Shown here: one piece after another, positions 24,493 through 31,538 of the stretch
How the letters are laid out: every line of letters begins with the position of its first letter
Position numbering within the stretch: the first letter of the stretch is position 1
Assembly: GCA_951812755.1 (NCBI GenBank)
Contig: OX638329.1
Span: 3,852,522 to 3,916,521, forward strand
Direction: 5' to 3'
From: an uncultured Latescibacterota bacterium
GTDB taxonomy: Bacteria > Latescibacterota > UBA2968
DNA: 64,000 bases
Translations under genes and position numbers: made by a program
Notes under the pieces: model-generated
Told to the model about the DNA's origin: nothing
Seen by the model: only the letters and a program-made list of their open reading frames with translations
Database searches by the model: none

Positions 24493-24935
24493 CTTCGGAT
24501 GACTTTGAAGCCTACCTGAAAGACCGCTATGAAGATCAGTTACGCTGGTACAGCAAGAAGTCCAGCGGGTGCAAAAAGTGGTATCGCTGGCTTCAAGGGA
24601 TAATATTTGTGCTTTCAGCCTTTCTTCCAGTCATAGCTATTGTTAAACCAGGGCATCCTTGGGTAATCGCTGTTGTGGCAAGCTGTCTGGCGGCCCTTAC
24701 CGCAATATTGAAATCATTTAACTTTCAGGAAGATTGGATTAGCTACAGAGCAACGGCTGAAAATCTGAAAAGGGAAAAGTACTATTACGATGCGAAGGTA
24801 GGAGATTATGGCACAGCTAAAAATTCAGAACAGATTTTTGTGGAAAAAGTTGAGGGTTTAATATCAAAAGAAAATACATCGTGGACAGACGCTCACTTAA
24901 CAAAAGAAACAGAATCCCATCAGGAAGAATCGTAA
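24489..24935 (+). CDS. SLATT/DUF4231-type two-helix membrane effector
   Basis: A 148-residue protein: a charged N-terminus (YLKDRYEDQLRWYSKKSSGCKKWYRW), two membrane helices (about 36-52 and 58-73), and a conserved-looking segment after them (FNFQEDWISYRATAENLKREKYYY). This is the layout of SLATT domains, predicted pore-forming effectors of nucleotide-signalling defence systems, and resembles DUF4231. Overlap with the TIR gene indicates a two-gene unit. By analogy with Thoeris, a TIR product could open or activate this protein. That link is inference. Confidence 0.78.
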   Translation: MTSDDFEAYLKDRYEDQLRWYSKKSSGCKKWYRWLQGIIFVLSAFLPVIAIVKPGHPWVIAVVASCLAALTAILKSFNFQEDWISYRATAENLKREKYYYDAKVGDYGTAKNSEQIFVEKVEGLISKENTSWTDAHLTKETESHQEES

Positions 24936-25177
24936 GTATCGGCAAATATGCTGCGTTTTATGGGATAGTGCTCACCCCTTACGCCTTCAATAATCAGGTC
25001 GTTTTCTGAAAACTCATGGTATCCTTCAAGCGTCCGAATCTTTCCTGAAATTCTCCCTTCGGTGTTTAGTTCCATGAGGGAAGGGAGTTTTCTGATCAAG
25101 TCAAGGTTCTGTTTTTCTACGCTTAGTGCCTTGACCGCAACAGGTTTTTTACGCACTTTGACCCATCCGCTGGACAT
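24920..25177 (-). CDS. Phage/element-type small protein
   Basis: An 85-residue protein with AAAGGAG site, convergent with the SLATT gene and overlapping its end by 16 bp. It begins WVKVRKKPVAVKAL and ends with a motif like IRTLEGYHEFSENDLIIEGVRGEHYPIKRSIFADTY. This is the pattern of a small protein common in phages (KKPVVVEA ... IKTLEG ... GDYIIKGVxGEFYPCKPDIFxxTY), likely a small beta fold of unknown use. Confidence 0.75.
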   Translation of the reverse strand: MSSGWVKVRKKPVAVKALSVEKQNLDLIRKLPSLMELNTEGRISGKIRTLEGYHEFSENDLIIEGVRGEHYPIKRSIFADTYDSS

Positions 25178-25281
25178 AACTTTACACTCCTTTTGGGGTT
25201 ATTATGGCTTCGGGGGGCAAGATTGTTTGTGATTTTTCTGAAGTCAAATTCTTTTTTCACCGCTCTCTCAAGGAGAAAGTT

Positions 25282-25425
25282 ATGTTTTTTTCTGATGATC
25301 GCCCCCAGCCACCACCTCCGCCTCAATCACCACCTCCACCTCAGCAGCCACCACCTCAGTCTCCACCTCAACCTCCACCTCAGCCTCCACCCCAAACACC
25401 ACCACCCAGACCAATGGGGGGATAA
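25282..25425 (+). CDS. Poly-proline/glutamine peptide
   Basis: A 47-residue frame; ATG 25282 follows AAGGAGAAAG. From residue 8 on it consists almost wholly of Pro, Gln and a few Ser/Thr, coded by short CCACCTC-type tandem repeats. No signal peptide or domain. Strings of prolines normally stall ribosomes without EF-P. It may be a true small protein or a repeat expansion. Confidence 0.45.
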   Translation: MFFSDDRPQPPPPPQSPPPPQQPPPQSPPQPPPQPPPQTPPPRPMGG

Positions 25426-25502
25426 CAGGAGTAACACAAAAAAATAGGTTGCCTTTTTTGGGCAACCGTCTTAGACTCGTTTTGCGAGTGGTAAAAAATA
25501 AT

Positions 25503-25541
25503 GGGGGAAGGCCGTTTTTCTAAAGGACCTTCCCCTTTTTT
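25503..25541 (+). terminator. Intrinsic terminator
   Basis: GGGGAAGG and CCTTCCCC enclose 16 bases and are followed by six T. An earlier hairpin, GGTTGCC/GGCAACC with a T-rich loop (25447-25467), and ACTCG/CGAGT stand in front of it. Confidence 0.75.
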
Positions 25542-25622
25542 ATTTGAACCCCCGCCCCGAAATCGCTATATTAGTCTCACGCCAAGTAAGCCAAACAGTT
25601 TCATTCAGTTAGGGGGTAAATC

Positions 25623-25769
25623 ATGTCCGGACTCAGCGCTTTTTCACAGCGTTTTTCTACGCCAGAGCAATGTCTATCACACATTGAGTCTGTGCGCTGG
25701 AAAAGGGGCGAATTTTGCCCGAAGTGCGGTTCTACGGAGAAGATATATCATTATAAAAAAGGCGTATAG
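25623..25769 (+). pseudogene. Truncated IS1595-type transposase
   Basis: Forty-eight codons match the N-terminus of IS1595-family transposases: FSTPEQCLSHIESVRW, then a zinc-ribbon knuckle FCPKCGSTEKIYHYKKG. The frame stops at TAG 25767; the second knuckle and the catalytic DDE region are missing. Twelve bases further begins dispersed repeat copy B. The relic shows that an insertion sequence once stood here. Confidence 0.7.
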
Positions 25770-25780
25770 CTTACGAAAAA

Positions 25781-25830
25781 CTGCACCAATCACAGGCTTG
25801 AAACACATGCCCTAAATACTCCACCAAAAC
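25781..25830 (-). repeat. Dispersed ~50-bp repeat, copy B
   Basis: Read on the minus strand it matches copy A (18632-18684) closely, including GGAGTATTTAGGG and TTTCAAGCCTGTGATTGGTG. It abuts the IS1595 relic. The spacer 25831-25976 holds nothing else recognisable except AAACGGGGCAAATCC at about 25939, a partial relative of the repeat end. Confidence 0.65.
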
Positions 25831-25976
25831 GATGCTGTTGCCGAATTCCGAATCTGTCCATACAGAGCTTGTATTCAGGCTACAAACAGCCGTTTTTCCA
25901 ACCACAGATACTTCTCGACCAATTGGGCAACAGCATCCAAAACGGGGCAAATCCAGGAACAAAAATCTTTACTAAG

Positions 25977-26858
25977 TCACTTTTTTAACTTCGGGAATAA
26001 GAAATTCTGATTTCTGACATAACCCTGTAGATCACTATAAATGGCTGGCAGCTGTATATTATATACACACGCCAAATATGTCTTAATCTCTCTTTTTTTT
26101 GACGAAGGAATAGTGACAACTTCAATCCAATCTTCATTGATGTCAATGATACCAGAAGTTCTCGGTCGCACCAAAACACTAGACTGCATTTTACTGTACG
26201 CAACTTGTGGAAATGTCAACGGACTATGCTTTGGATGGATACTTGTATGGTGATAGAGAATAACACGCCCATCTTTATCGTTGTCGTATAAACTACTCCG
26301 ATAATACAGTGAATCAGTCTGACTACGACAAGCAAAAAACAAGGCAATATTCGCATTCCTTGTAAAATCTATGAAATTAGTTATCCCTCCTCTGTGCTGG
26401 ACATCCGCCAAGAGTTCCCATTGTTTAGACGAAAAATCCTCGACACAACCTCCGTTTTTAACTACATAATCTTCACCTCTATACCCTGCGAAAACTGATG
26501 CGACTTGAACAATTTTCTTTTCGTAATTAAAAAGAAATTGCTCTTTTTCATCATCATTTTTTGCTCTCCAAGCATCATGTCCCGAAAAATAGCGGTACAA
26601 ACCAGACGATATAGAGGGGAAAGGTTCATTTTCCCCTCTATATAGCGTTTCTTCACTTCCAAATCCACGTCCGGTCATAGTGAGATCCGCTATTTCTTTC
26701 ATAACTTTGTTGTAGTAGTGCAATGTCTCATACCTCGTTTTTTTGACTGGCTCCCGTAAGCATATCAACGAAATGAATGTTACTACTTTTTTGTAAAACA
26801 TCCTATTCGGGAACGTCAAGGCGATGCGCTCGACTCCATCCACAACATTTGACAACAT
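25977..26858 (-). CDS. FRG-domain protein
   Basis: A protein of about 293 residues if it starts at ATG 26858 (a frame extension to 26933 runs through repeat-like DNA). The FRG domain is visible: TLYRGENEPFPSISSGLYRY, then ADVQHRGGITNFIDFTRNANIALFFAC. FRG proteins often lie in defence islands, alone or with other genes, and are suspected toxins or nucleotide-modifying enzymes; the activity is not settled. The ribosome site is weak and the start uncertain. It is the last intact gene before the displaced recombinase end. Confidence 0.75.
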   Translation of the reverse strand: MLSNVVDGVERIALTFPNRMFYKKVVTFISLICLREPVKKTRYETLHYYNKVMKEIADLTMTGRGFGSEETLYRGENEPFPSISSGLYRYFSGHDAWRAKNDDEKEQFLFNYEKKIVQVASVFAGYRGEDYVVKNGGCVEDFSSKQWELLADVQHRGGITNFIDFTRNANIALFFACRSQTDSLYYRSSLYDNDKDGRVILYHHTSIHPKHSPLTFPQVAYSKMQSSVLVRPRTSGIIDINEDWIEVVTIPSSKKREIKTYLACVYNIQLPAIYSDLQGYVRNQNFLFPKLKK

Positions 26859-26990
26859 TTCTGTGTAAGAAAATACCACGTTGATGCCCAATGTCAAGCG
26901 GTGTAAAACGGGGCGATGTCCTGCCCCGTTCATTAGCCTTTATAGCGGTTCAACTTCAGGGGCGCATCTCTCCGGTCCAACCTATTTTAT

Positions 26991-27462
26991 TTAACTATCA
27001 AGTCCTGATAATACAACCTGCTTATGGCAGGCACTTTCGCCAGGGTATTGCTCCTCGATCATTTCCCAAAATTTCCTTCTTTGTCTCTCCTTGCTCTTAA
27101 CCTGGAGTAACGGCTGCAACCGATAGACAGTCAGGGAATTCAGTCCTGGGTCTGAGTCCTCTATCTTCAAGATAAAGTCTTTAATTTCCTCATCCAGTTT
27201 GAGCATTTGTAGAATCAAGTGGATTTTGGGCTGAGAAATTCCCACCTGTTTCGCAAGTGCCCTCTGAGATTGAACATAACCATTTTCAAGAAGTTCGTGA
27301 TAATATATGGCTCTTTTGAGATAGTTGGGATGGTGCAATTTTTGAGTAACCAATTGTTTTTTCTTTTTTTGACCGATTGCGATAATGGGCTTATTGTTCC
27401 TGCGGAAGTGATGGATGGGGAAGTGATCCCATACGGTAAAAAGTTCAGTGAGTGCAGCAGTC
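26991..27462 (-). CDS. Displaced C-terminal part of the element's serine recombinase
   Basis: A frame without its own start, open from the attachment core at 27463 to a stop at 26991: 156 codons beginning TAALTELFTVWDHFPIHHF. It includes a helix-turn-helix of ParB/KorB type (NYLKRAIYYHELLENGYVQSQRALAKQVGISQPKIHLILQMLKL). Through the core GGTTGCCC the frame matches that of the recombinase at 2376-4016 exactly, so excision would give a protein of about 675 residues. While integrated, this part has no normal start; a TTG at 27353 could allow separate expression of the DNA-binding domain. Confidence 0.75.
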
Positions 27463-27471
27463 GGGCAACCA
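27463..27471. other. Right attachment core (attR)
   Basis: GGGCAACCA, identical to 2461-2469. Left of it is the recombinase C-terminal segment; right of it are eight T residues, as expected after the CCA end of a tRNA gene before integration. Confidence 0.78.
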
Positions 27472-27479
27472 TTTTTTTT

Positions 27480-27530
27480 AGGTCGTAAGTTTTTGCGCTA
27501 TCTGAGCAACACTTACGGCCTTTTGTTTTA
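27480..27530 (-). pseudogene. Fragment of a related serine recombinase gene
   Basis: About 51 bp match recombinase codons around 448-463 (QKAVSVAQ...QKLTT) with only a few differences from 2633-2683. It lies outside the right attachment core. It forms a hairpin (GGTCGTAAG/CTTACGGCC) followed by TTTTGTTTT, so it could also serve as terminator of tRNA-Gln after excision. Probably left by an earlier related element. Confidence 0.55.
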
Positions 27531-27547
27531 GAAATCTCCAAAATGCA

Positions 27548-27575
27548 GAAGCCGTATAGAGTCCTATACGGCTTC
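27548..27575. terminator. Perfect 12-bp hairpin
   Basis: GAAGCCGTATAG and CTATACGGCTTC enclose AGTC. No T-run on either side. It may be a terminator core, a repeat or a binding site. Confidence 0.45.
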
Positions 27576-27611
27576 GCGCCCTGCTCCCCAAGCAACAGGG
27601 GTGGTAATTAT

Positions 27612-27897
27612 TTACAAATTCAACCCGGACCCACTAACAAGTCCGGAGGCTTCAGCACTGGTCAAGCCTGAGAGAGGTGAGAGGTCGGATATTTCGTTGC
27701 TATTGACCCACTCATCCGCCACGCTCTCGACACCAAGATCCAAATTTGTCAGACGGGTCGCAAACTCAAGCCCGACCAAATCTCTGATATCCTTGTCCCG
27801 CGCCTCAAGGCGCGTCAGGGTCTCCATCTCACTCCGCGTGATCGGCGCACCGCTCGCCTTGCCAAAAATACCTTCAATTTTGCCCTGTTTCCATTTT
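27612..27897 (-). pseudogene. LRR protein fragment
   Basis: About 95 codons without a start and cut at the end. They include the capping segment of bacterial LRR proteins (IFGKASGAPITRSEMETLTRLEARDKDI), then DLVGLEFATRLTNLDLG and NEISDLSPLSGLT. An intact protein of related design is at 58157. Remnant of a secreted LRR protein. The spacer 27898-28098 shows nothing recognisable. Confidence 0.6.
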
Positions 27898-28098
27898 TTC
27901 GATTAACAATCCCACCGATCAGCGTCCGACCGCGTCGCCACTGGATGTTCCTTCAATCGAGGCAGACATCTCCACACAGGAAGTCTTCACACTTGTCAGG
28001 CAAAAGAGGGGTAAAATAAGAGGGTGGCGTCAACGCGCCCAATAACGCACGTCTGTATTTGGCCGCGCTTCAGAACCAAAACGGGAGACCGCCATCAT

Positions 28099-28226
28099 TT
28101 CTCAAAAGACACCTTACTGATATACCCCCACTTGCCATCCTTTTTCACAGGAGCCAAGCCTTCTGAAAAACCCGTTCCAGCACCGTCAAATTGCGGTTTG
28201 ATAACGTATTGTCCTTCCCGGTTGGA
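28099..28226 (-). pseudogene. WG-repeat protein fragment
   Basis: Forty-one codons plus stop match the last repeats of the WG protein at 28744: REGQYVIKPQFDGAG, FSEGLAPVKKDGKWGYISKVSFEK. Upstream the gene is cut by dispersed repeat copy C. A sigma-54-type promoter remains at 28336-28352 behind the repeat, probably the former promoter of this gene. Confidence 0.75.
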
Positions 28227-28229
28227 CTT

Positions 28230-28281
28230 GACCCGTTTTGGAGAAGAGTTCAAGACTTGGGTTTCAGACCTGTGTTTGATG
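28230..28281 (+). repeat. Dispersed ~50-bp repeat, copy C
   Basis: GACCCGTTTTGGAGAAGAG, then TTCAAGACTTGGGTTTCAG. It separates the WG fragment from its upstream DNA, so insertion of the repeat or recombination at it probably broke the gene. Confidence 0.65.
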
Positions 28282-28291
28282 CTGCTCTTTG

Positions 28292-28382
28292 ATGTCTCAA
28301 TCTTCTCTTTTATGGCATTAAAAGTTTAGATATAATGCAAAAAGTGTGCCAACGTGAATGAAATCCAAATAAATACTCATAA
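28292..28382. repeat. 91-bp duplicated promoter region, copy 1
   Basis: Nearly identical, without gaps, to 33740-33830. It contains the sigma-54-type promoter given separately. Confidence 0.75.
28336..28352 (-). promoter_or_regulatory. Sigma-54-type promoter, copy 1
   Basis: On the minus strand TTGGCAC, five bases, TTGCA; GG and GC are separated by 10 bp as required for -24/-12 promoters. It points to the WG fragment at 28226. Confidence 0.65.
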
Positions 28383-28502
28383 TCGGCATTAACATCGCCG
28401 TTATCGCGACATGGTTTTGCCTACTATCGCTCGGTCATATAGGGCGGATTATCTGGCTGGCATGGTGGCATTGAGTAAGGGGAAAGAAAAAGCACGCTCG
28501 AA

Positions 28503-28673
28503 GGTATCCTCGAAGTGTTAGAGATTCGATTTGATCTCCCTGCGTCGCATCCCCTATCTGCTCGCATTGCCGCTATAAACGATTTACAACGCCTCAAGCA
28601 GTCGCACCGCGCGGCGATACAGGTGGCCAGCCTTGAAGCATTTGGGCACAGGTTAGATCAAGAACAGAACTAA
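28503..28673 (+). pseudogene. C-terminal fragment resembling Rpn/DUF4351-type proteins
   Basis: Fifty-six codons, no start: ILEVLEIRFDLP, then ARIAAINDLQRLKQSHRAAIQVASLEAF. This resembles the C-terminal helical part of Rpn (YhgA-like) recombination-promoting nucleases, where LLEARFG and LxxLxxLLxxALxASLEEF patterns occur. Likely relic of a mobile gene. Assignment is tentative. Confidence 0.4.
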
Positions 28674-28696
28674 CCCATTTCTCCTGTTTGCCTGTC

Positions 28697-28721
28697 ATCG
28701 CGGCAGGGTTTAAGCCGCGAT
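28697..28721. repeat. REP-like palindrome, copy 2
   Basis: ATCGCGGC/GCCGCGAT with the same flanks as 2282-2306. Confidence 0.6.
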
Positions 28722-28743
28722 CCAGCACCAAAACAGAACGCCA

Positions 28744-29772
28744 TCATTTCTCAAAAGACGCCTTATTGATATACCCATACTTGTCACCAATTTTTACAGC
28801 AGCCAGGCCTTCTGAAAAAGACCCAGCATAGTCAAATTGCGGCCTGATAACAACTTGTCCTTCTCTGTTGATATACCCATACCTGTCACCAATTTTCACA
28901 TAAGCCAGACCTTCTGAAAAAGGCCAAGCATAGTCAAATTGCGGGTTGACAACATATTGTCCTTCCTTGTTGATATACCCAAACTTTTCACCAATTTTCA
29001 CAATAGCCAGACCTTCTGAAAAATCTCTGACATCATCAAATTGAGGATTGATAACATATTGTCCTTCTCTGTTGATATACCCATACCTGTCACCAATTTC
29101 CACACGAGCCAGACCTTCTGAAAAGGGTTTAGCCCCATCAAATTGCGGCTTGATAACAACTCGTCCTTTTCTGTTGATATACCCATAATCGCCCCGAATG
29201 TACACAGCAGCCAGGCCTTCTGAAAAATTATCAACACTAAAGGTAAATTTAAATAGCAGGTCCAGGTTGATAACAACTTGTCCTTCCTTGTTGATATACC
29301 CATCCTCGTCATCAATGCCCACCTCTGCCAGACCTTCTGAAAAAGAAGAGGCAGAGCTAAATTGCGGGGTAATAACAACCTGCCCTTCCTTGTTGATATA
29401 CCCATACTTGCCATCTTTTTTTACAAGAGCCAGGCCTTCTGAAAAAAAATAAGCATAGTCAAATTGGGGATTGACAACATATCGCCCTTCCTTATTGATA
29501 TACCCCCACTTGCCATACTTTTCACCAATGTACACAGCAGCCAGGCCTTCTGAAAAAGACCCAGCACCGTCAAATTGGGGATTGATAACAACCTGCCCTT
29601 CCTTGTTGATATACCCCCACCTGTCACCAATGTACACAGCAGCCAGGCCTTCTAAAAAAGACCCAGCACCGTCAAATTGCGGCTTGATAGCATATTCGAC
29701 CTCGTCCTGTTGCGCATCGCTGCTTGAAAATAGCAGGGTTGAGAAAATCAAGATGTATAATATCTTGTTCAT
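28744..29772 (-). CDS. Secreted WG-repeat protein
   Basis: A 342-residue protein; ATG 29772 follows GGGAGG. A signal peptide (LYILIFSTLLFSSSDA) is followed by about nine WG-type repeats of 33-34 residues with the pattern GYINKEGQVVINPQFDGAGSFSEGLA. Repeats are well conserved also at DNA level, so unequal crossing-over is likely. WG-repeat proteins are often surface or periplasmic binding proteins. A truncated paralogue lies just downstream at 28099, so the locus was duplicated. Confidence 0.85.
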   Translation of the reverse strand: MNKILYILIFSTLLFSSSDAQQDEVEYAIKPQFDGAGSFLEGLAAVYIGDRWGYINKEGQVVINPQFDGAGSFSEGLAAVYIGEKYGKWGYINKEGRYVVNPQFDYAYFFSEGLALVKKDGKYGYINKEGQVVITPQFSSASSFSEGLAEVGIDDEDGYINKEGQVVINLDLLFKFTFSVDNFSEGLAAVYIRGDYGYINRKGRVVIKPQFDGAKPFSEGLARVEIGDRYGYINREGQYVINPQFDDVRDFSEGLAIVKIGEKFGYINKEGQYVVNPQFDYAWPFSEGLAYVKIGDRYGYINREGQVVIRPQFDYAGSFSEGLAAVKIGDKYGYINKASFEK

Positions 29773-29847
29773 TGCTGTACCTCCCTTTACTGTGATAGAG
29801 CTTGTCCTAAATGTCAAACGGTGTACAAATGCATCGCAGATCATCCT

Positions 29848-30167
29848 TTATAAATCACCATCTCCGTTCAAATCGTCGCCCGTGCCATCCAGACGAAAAT
29901 CGGTTTCCCTGATTATTGATGCGTGTTCCTTCCCCAGGACAAAGCCATCGGAACACTCGCCAGACCAGGTCCCGGTCTCGCCCTTCGCAAGACCGGGATT
30001 CCAGACATAGCATTCAGGTGGGTTGTCCAACGCCATCCAACAACCGGAGCCTACAGACTTTCTGGCACACGTTTCCTCGACCCTGATCTCTGGCGGCAGT
30101 TAGGCGGATGCAACTGTGAATAATCCCAGTGAAATAGAACGAAAATACTTCTGATCACGCTCTGCAT
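29848..30167 (-). pseudogene. Broken gene for a small secreted protein
   Basis: ATG 30167 follows GAAGGAGAG. The signal peptide frame is interrupted by a frameshift near its middle and by TAA just after the predicted cleavage site (VASA, stop, LPPEIRVEE). The rest is open: MALDNPPECYVWNPGLAKGETGTW, then SGECSDGFVLGKE, a C-rich MORN-like pattern. The start MQSVIRS and the LPPE motif resemble the coiled-coil protein at 30380-31441, which suggests a common secretion leader. Confidence 0.55.
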
Positions 30168-30379
30168 GATGTCTCTCCTTCTTGTTATACCAATCGTAAG
30201 AATTAACTTTGCATGGTCTGTTGCCTGCTCAAGCTGTCGCAGAGTCGGGAAAAGGATTTCTCTCCTACAACTCGCTTACTGTGGGAGCGGCATCCCTGCC
30301 GCGATTCCCCAGTTTCGAGAACCTGATGCAAGATTTCTATATCTGATTAGTATTAGTTACCGTTTTGAGACTGAGGGAC

Positions 30380-31441
30380 TTACTCCTGAGATGAAGTAGC
30401 CCCCAACGAGTCTTGCAGTATTTCGTGAATGGCCCTTAATTCCTTAAGAAGTTGCTTAACGCTATCCTGGACGCTACTCACTTTACCTTTGACCACCTCA
30501 ACGCTATCCTGCACATTGTTCACTTCGCCTTTGACCACCTCAACGCTATCCTGCACATTGTTCACTTCGCCTTTGACCACCTCAACGCTATCCTGCACAT
30601 TGTTCACTTCGCCTTTGACCACCTCAACGCTATCCTGCACATTGTTCACTTCGCCTTTGACCACTTCAACGCTATCCTGCACATTGTTCACTTCGCCTTT
30701 GACCACCTCAACGCTATCCTGCACATTGTTCACTTCGCCTTTGACCACCTCAACGCTATCCTGCACATTGTTCACTTCGCCTTTGACCACCTCAACGCTA
30801 TCCTGCACATTGTTCACTTCGCCTTTGACCACCTCAACGCTATCCTGCACATTGTTCACTTCGCCTTTGACCACCTCAACGCTATCCTGCACATTGTTCA
30901 CTTCGCCTTTGACCACCTCAACGCTATCCTGCACGCTATCCACTTTACCAGCGATCCGATTGAAATGTGATGGGAGGTTAGCTTCGACGCTATCTATCGT
31001 TCCTTTGACGTTTTTAGCAGCTATGTGTGTAGAATCTAGTCTAGCCTGTATCTCTCGCGTTTTCCTTTCGGCGTCAGCTTGGTCTATAAATGACACAAAA
31101 AGGCCTATAACTGCAACGCAGATTATGAGCTTGCCCCAAATAGTGATATTATTCCATAGCCATTTTGACTGTGCCCATGCTCTGGCTACGCCCCCTTGCT
31201 GCTCATTGGGATTAAACTTATTGCCAGCCCATGTTTTTCCTCCCACGGCTAAAATTATCAAAAGAAACGTAATAAAAGGTAAAATAGATCTTACAAAGTC
31301 ACGCGGGGTCATCCGGGGGGAATCTGCTGACGAGGACGCTTCATTACCCACCTGTACCTCTGGCGGCAGTTGTTGGGCTACCGCAACTGTGAAAAATCCC
31401 AATAAGACTGTAAAAAGAACGCCTTTGATTATGCTCTGCAT
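30380..31441 (-). CDS. Membrane-anchored coiled-coil protein with 14-residue repeats
   Basis: A 353-residue protein with GGAAGG site. A signal peptide (MQSIIKGVLFTVLLGFFTVAVA), a first membrane helix (about 48-66), and a second (about 100-122) are followed by a long coiled coil. The unit VQDSVEVVKGEVNN is repeated ten to eleven times, matching a 42-bp DNA repeat. The period of 14 residues equals two heptads, so a continuous rod is expected. It is probably a stalk or spacer protein at the cell surface. Spacer 30168-30379 holds a G/C-rich hairpin near 30270 and no gene. Confidence 0.85.
   Translation of the reverse strand: MQSIIKGVLFTVLLGFFTVAVAQQLPPEVQVGNEASSSADSPRMTPRDFVRSILPFITFLLIILAVGGKTWAGNKFNPNEQQGGVARAWAQSKWLWNNITIWGKLIICVAVIGLFVSFIDQADAERKTREIQARLDSTHIAAKNVKGTIDSVEANLPSHFNRIAGKVDSVQDSVEVVKGEVNNVQDSVEVVKGEVNNVQDSVEVVKGEVNNVQDSVEVVKGEVNNVQDSVEVVKGEVNNVQDSVEVVKGEVNNVQDSVEVVKGEVNNVQDSVEVVKGEVNNVQDSVEVVKGEVNNVQDSVEVVKGEVNNVQDSVEVVKGKVSSVQDSVKQLLKELRAIHEILQDSLGATSSQE
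30489..30932. repeat. 42-bp tandem repeat within the coiled-coil gene
   Basis: ACATTGTTCAC recurs ten times from 30513 to 30891 at exactly 42 bp. Units are almost identical, with a single silent change seen in one (CCACTTCAACG near 30663). No stops occur in several other frames of the repeat, producing long false frames on the plus strand. Confidence 0.95.
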
Positions 31442-31538
31442 AGGTGTACCTTCCTTTCGTTGGTGATTCTGTTAGGTGTAGGAGGACAAAAAAATATCAC
31501 CCCTTTCCCTCCCCATGAAAGAGGTAAAGAATCAAGAG

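Larger units (their letters stand above)
2461..27471. mobile_element. Integrated plasmid-like element, about 25 kb
   Basis: The element is bounded by GGGCAACCA at both ends and inserted at the 3' end of tRNA-Gln. It encodes a large serine recombinase at its left end, a replication module with 22-bp iterons, DNA metabolism proteins, repeated small DNA-binding proteins, two structured RNAs and a defence cargo. No conjugation or phage structural genes are seen, so it resembles an integrative plasmid rather than a prophage or a complete ICE. The strongest support for these borders is that joining the two ends restores one continuous recombinase frame of about 675 codons. To the right of the core the DNA begins with eight T residues, as expected downstream of a tRNA gene. 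Confidence 0.82.

Noticed and set aside
25447-25467. GGTTGCC/GGCAACC hairpin as an internal attachment site
   Set aside because: It resembles the core GGGCAACCA but is a symmetrical hairpin in front of a terminator. It does not restore a recombinase frame, unlike 27463-27471.
2461-27471. The 9-bp core as a chance repeat
   Set aside because: Considered, since 9 bp is short, but exact frame continuity of the recombinase, the tRNA 3' end position and the T-run to the right of the second copy make chance unlikely.
2461-27471. Prophage
   Set aside because: No capsid, tail, terminase or lysis genes were found; replication genes are plasmid-like. A single phage-type small gene at 24920 is not enough.
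30489-30932. CRISPR-like array
   Set aside because: The units are contiguous 42-bp tandem repeats without spacers, and they encode protein.
30429-31466. Long plus-strand open frames (345 and 172 codons) opposite the coiled-coil gene
   Set aside because: They follow from a 42-bp repeat without stops in other frames, have no ribosome site and lie opposite a gene with signal peptide and heptad pattern.
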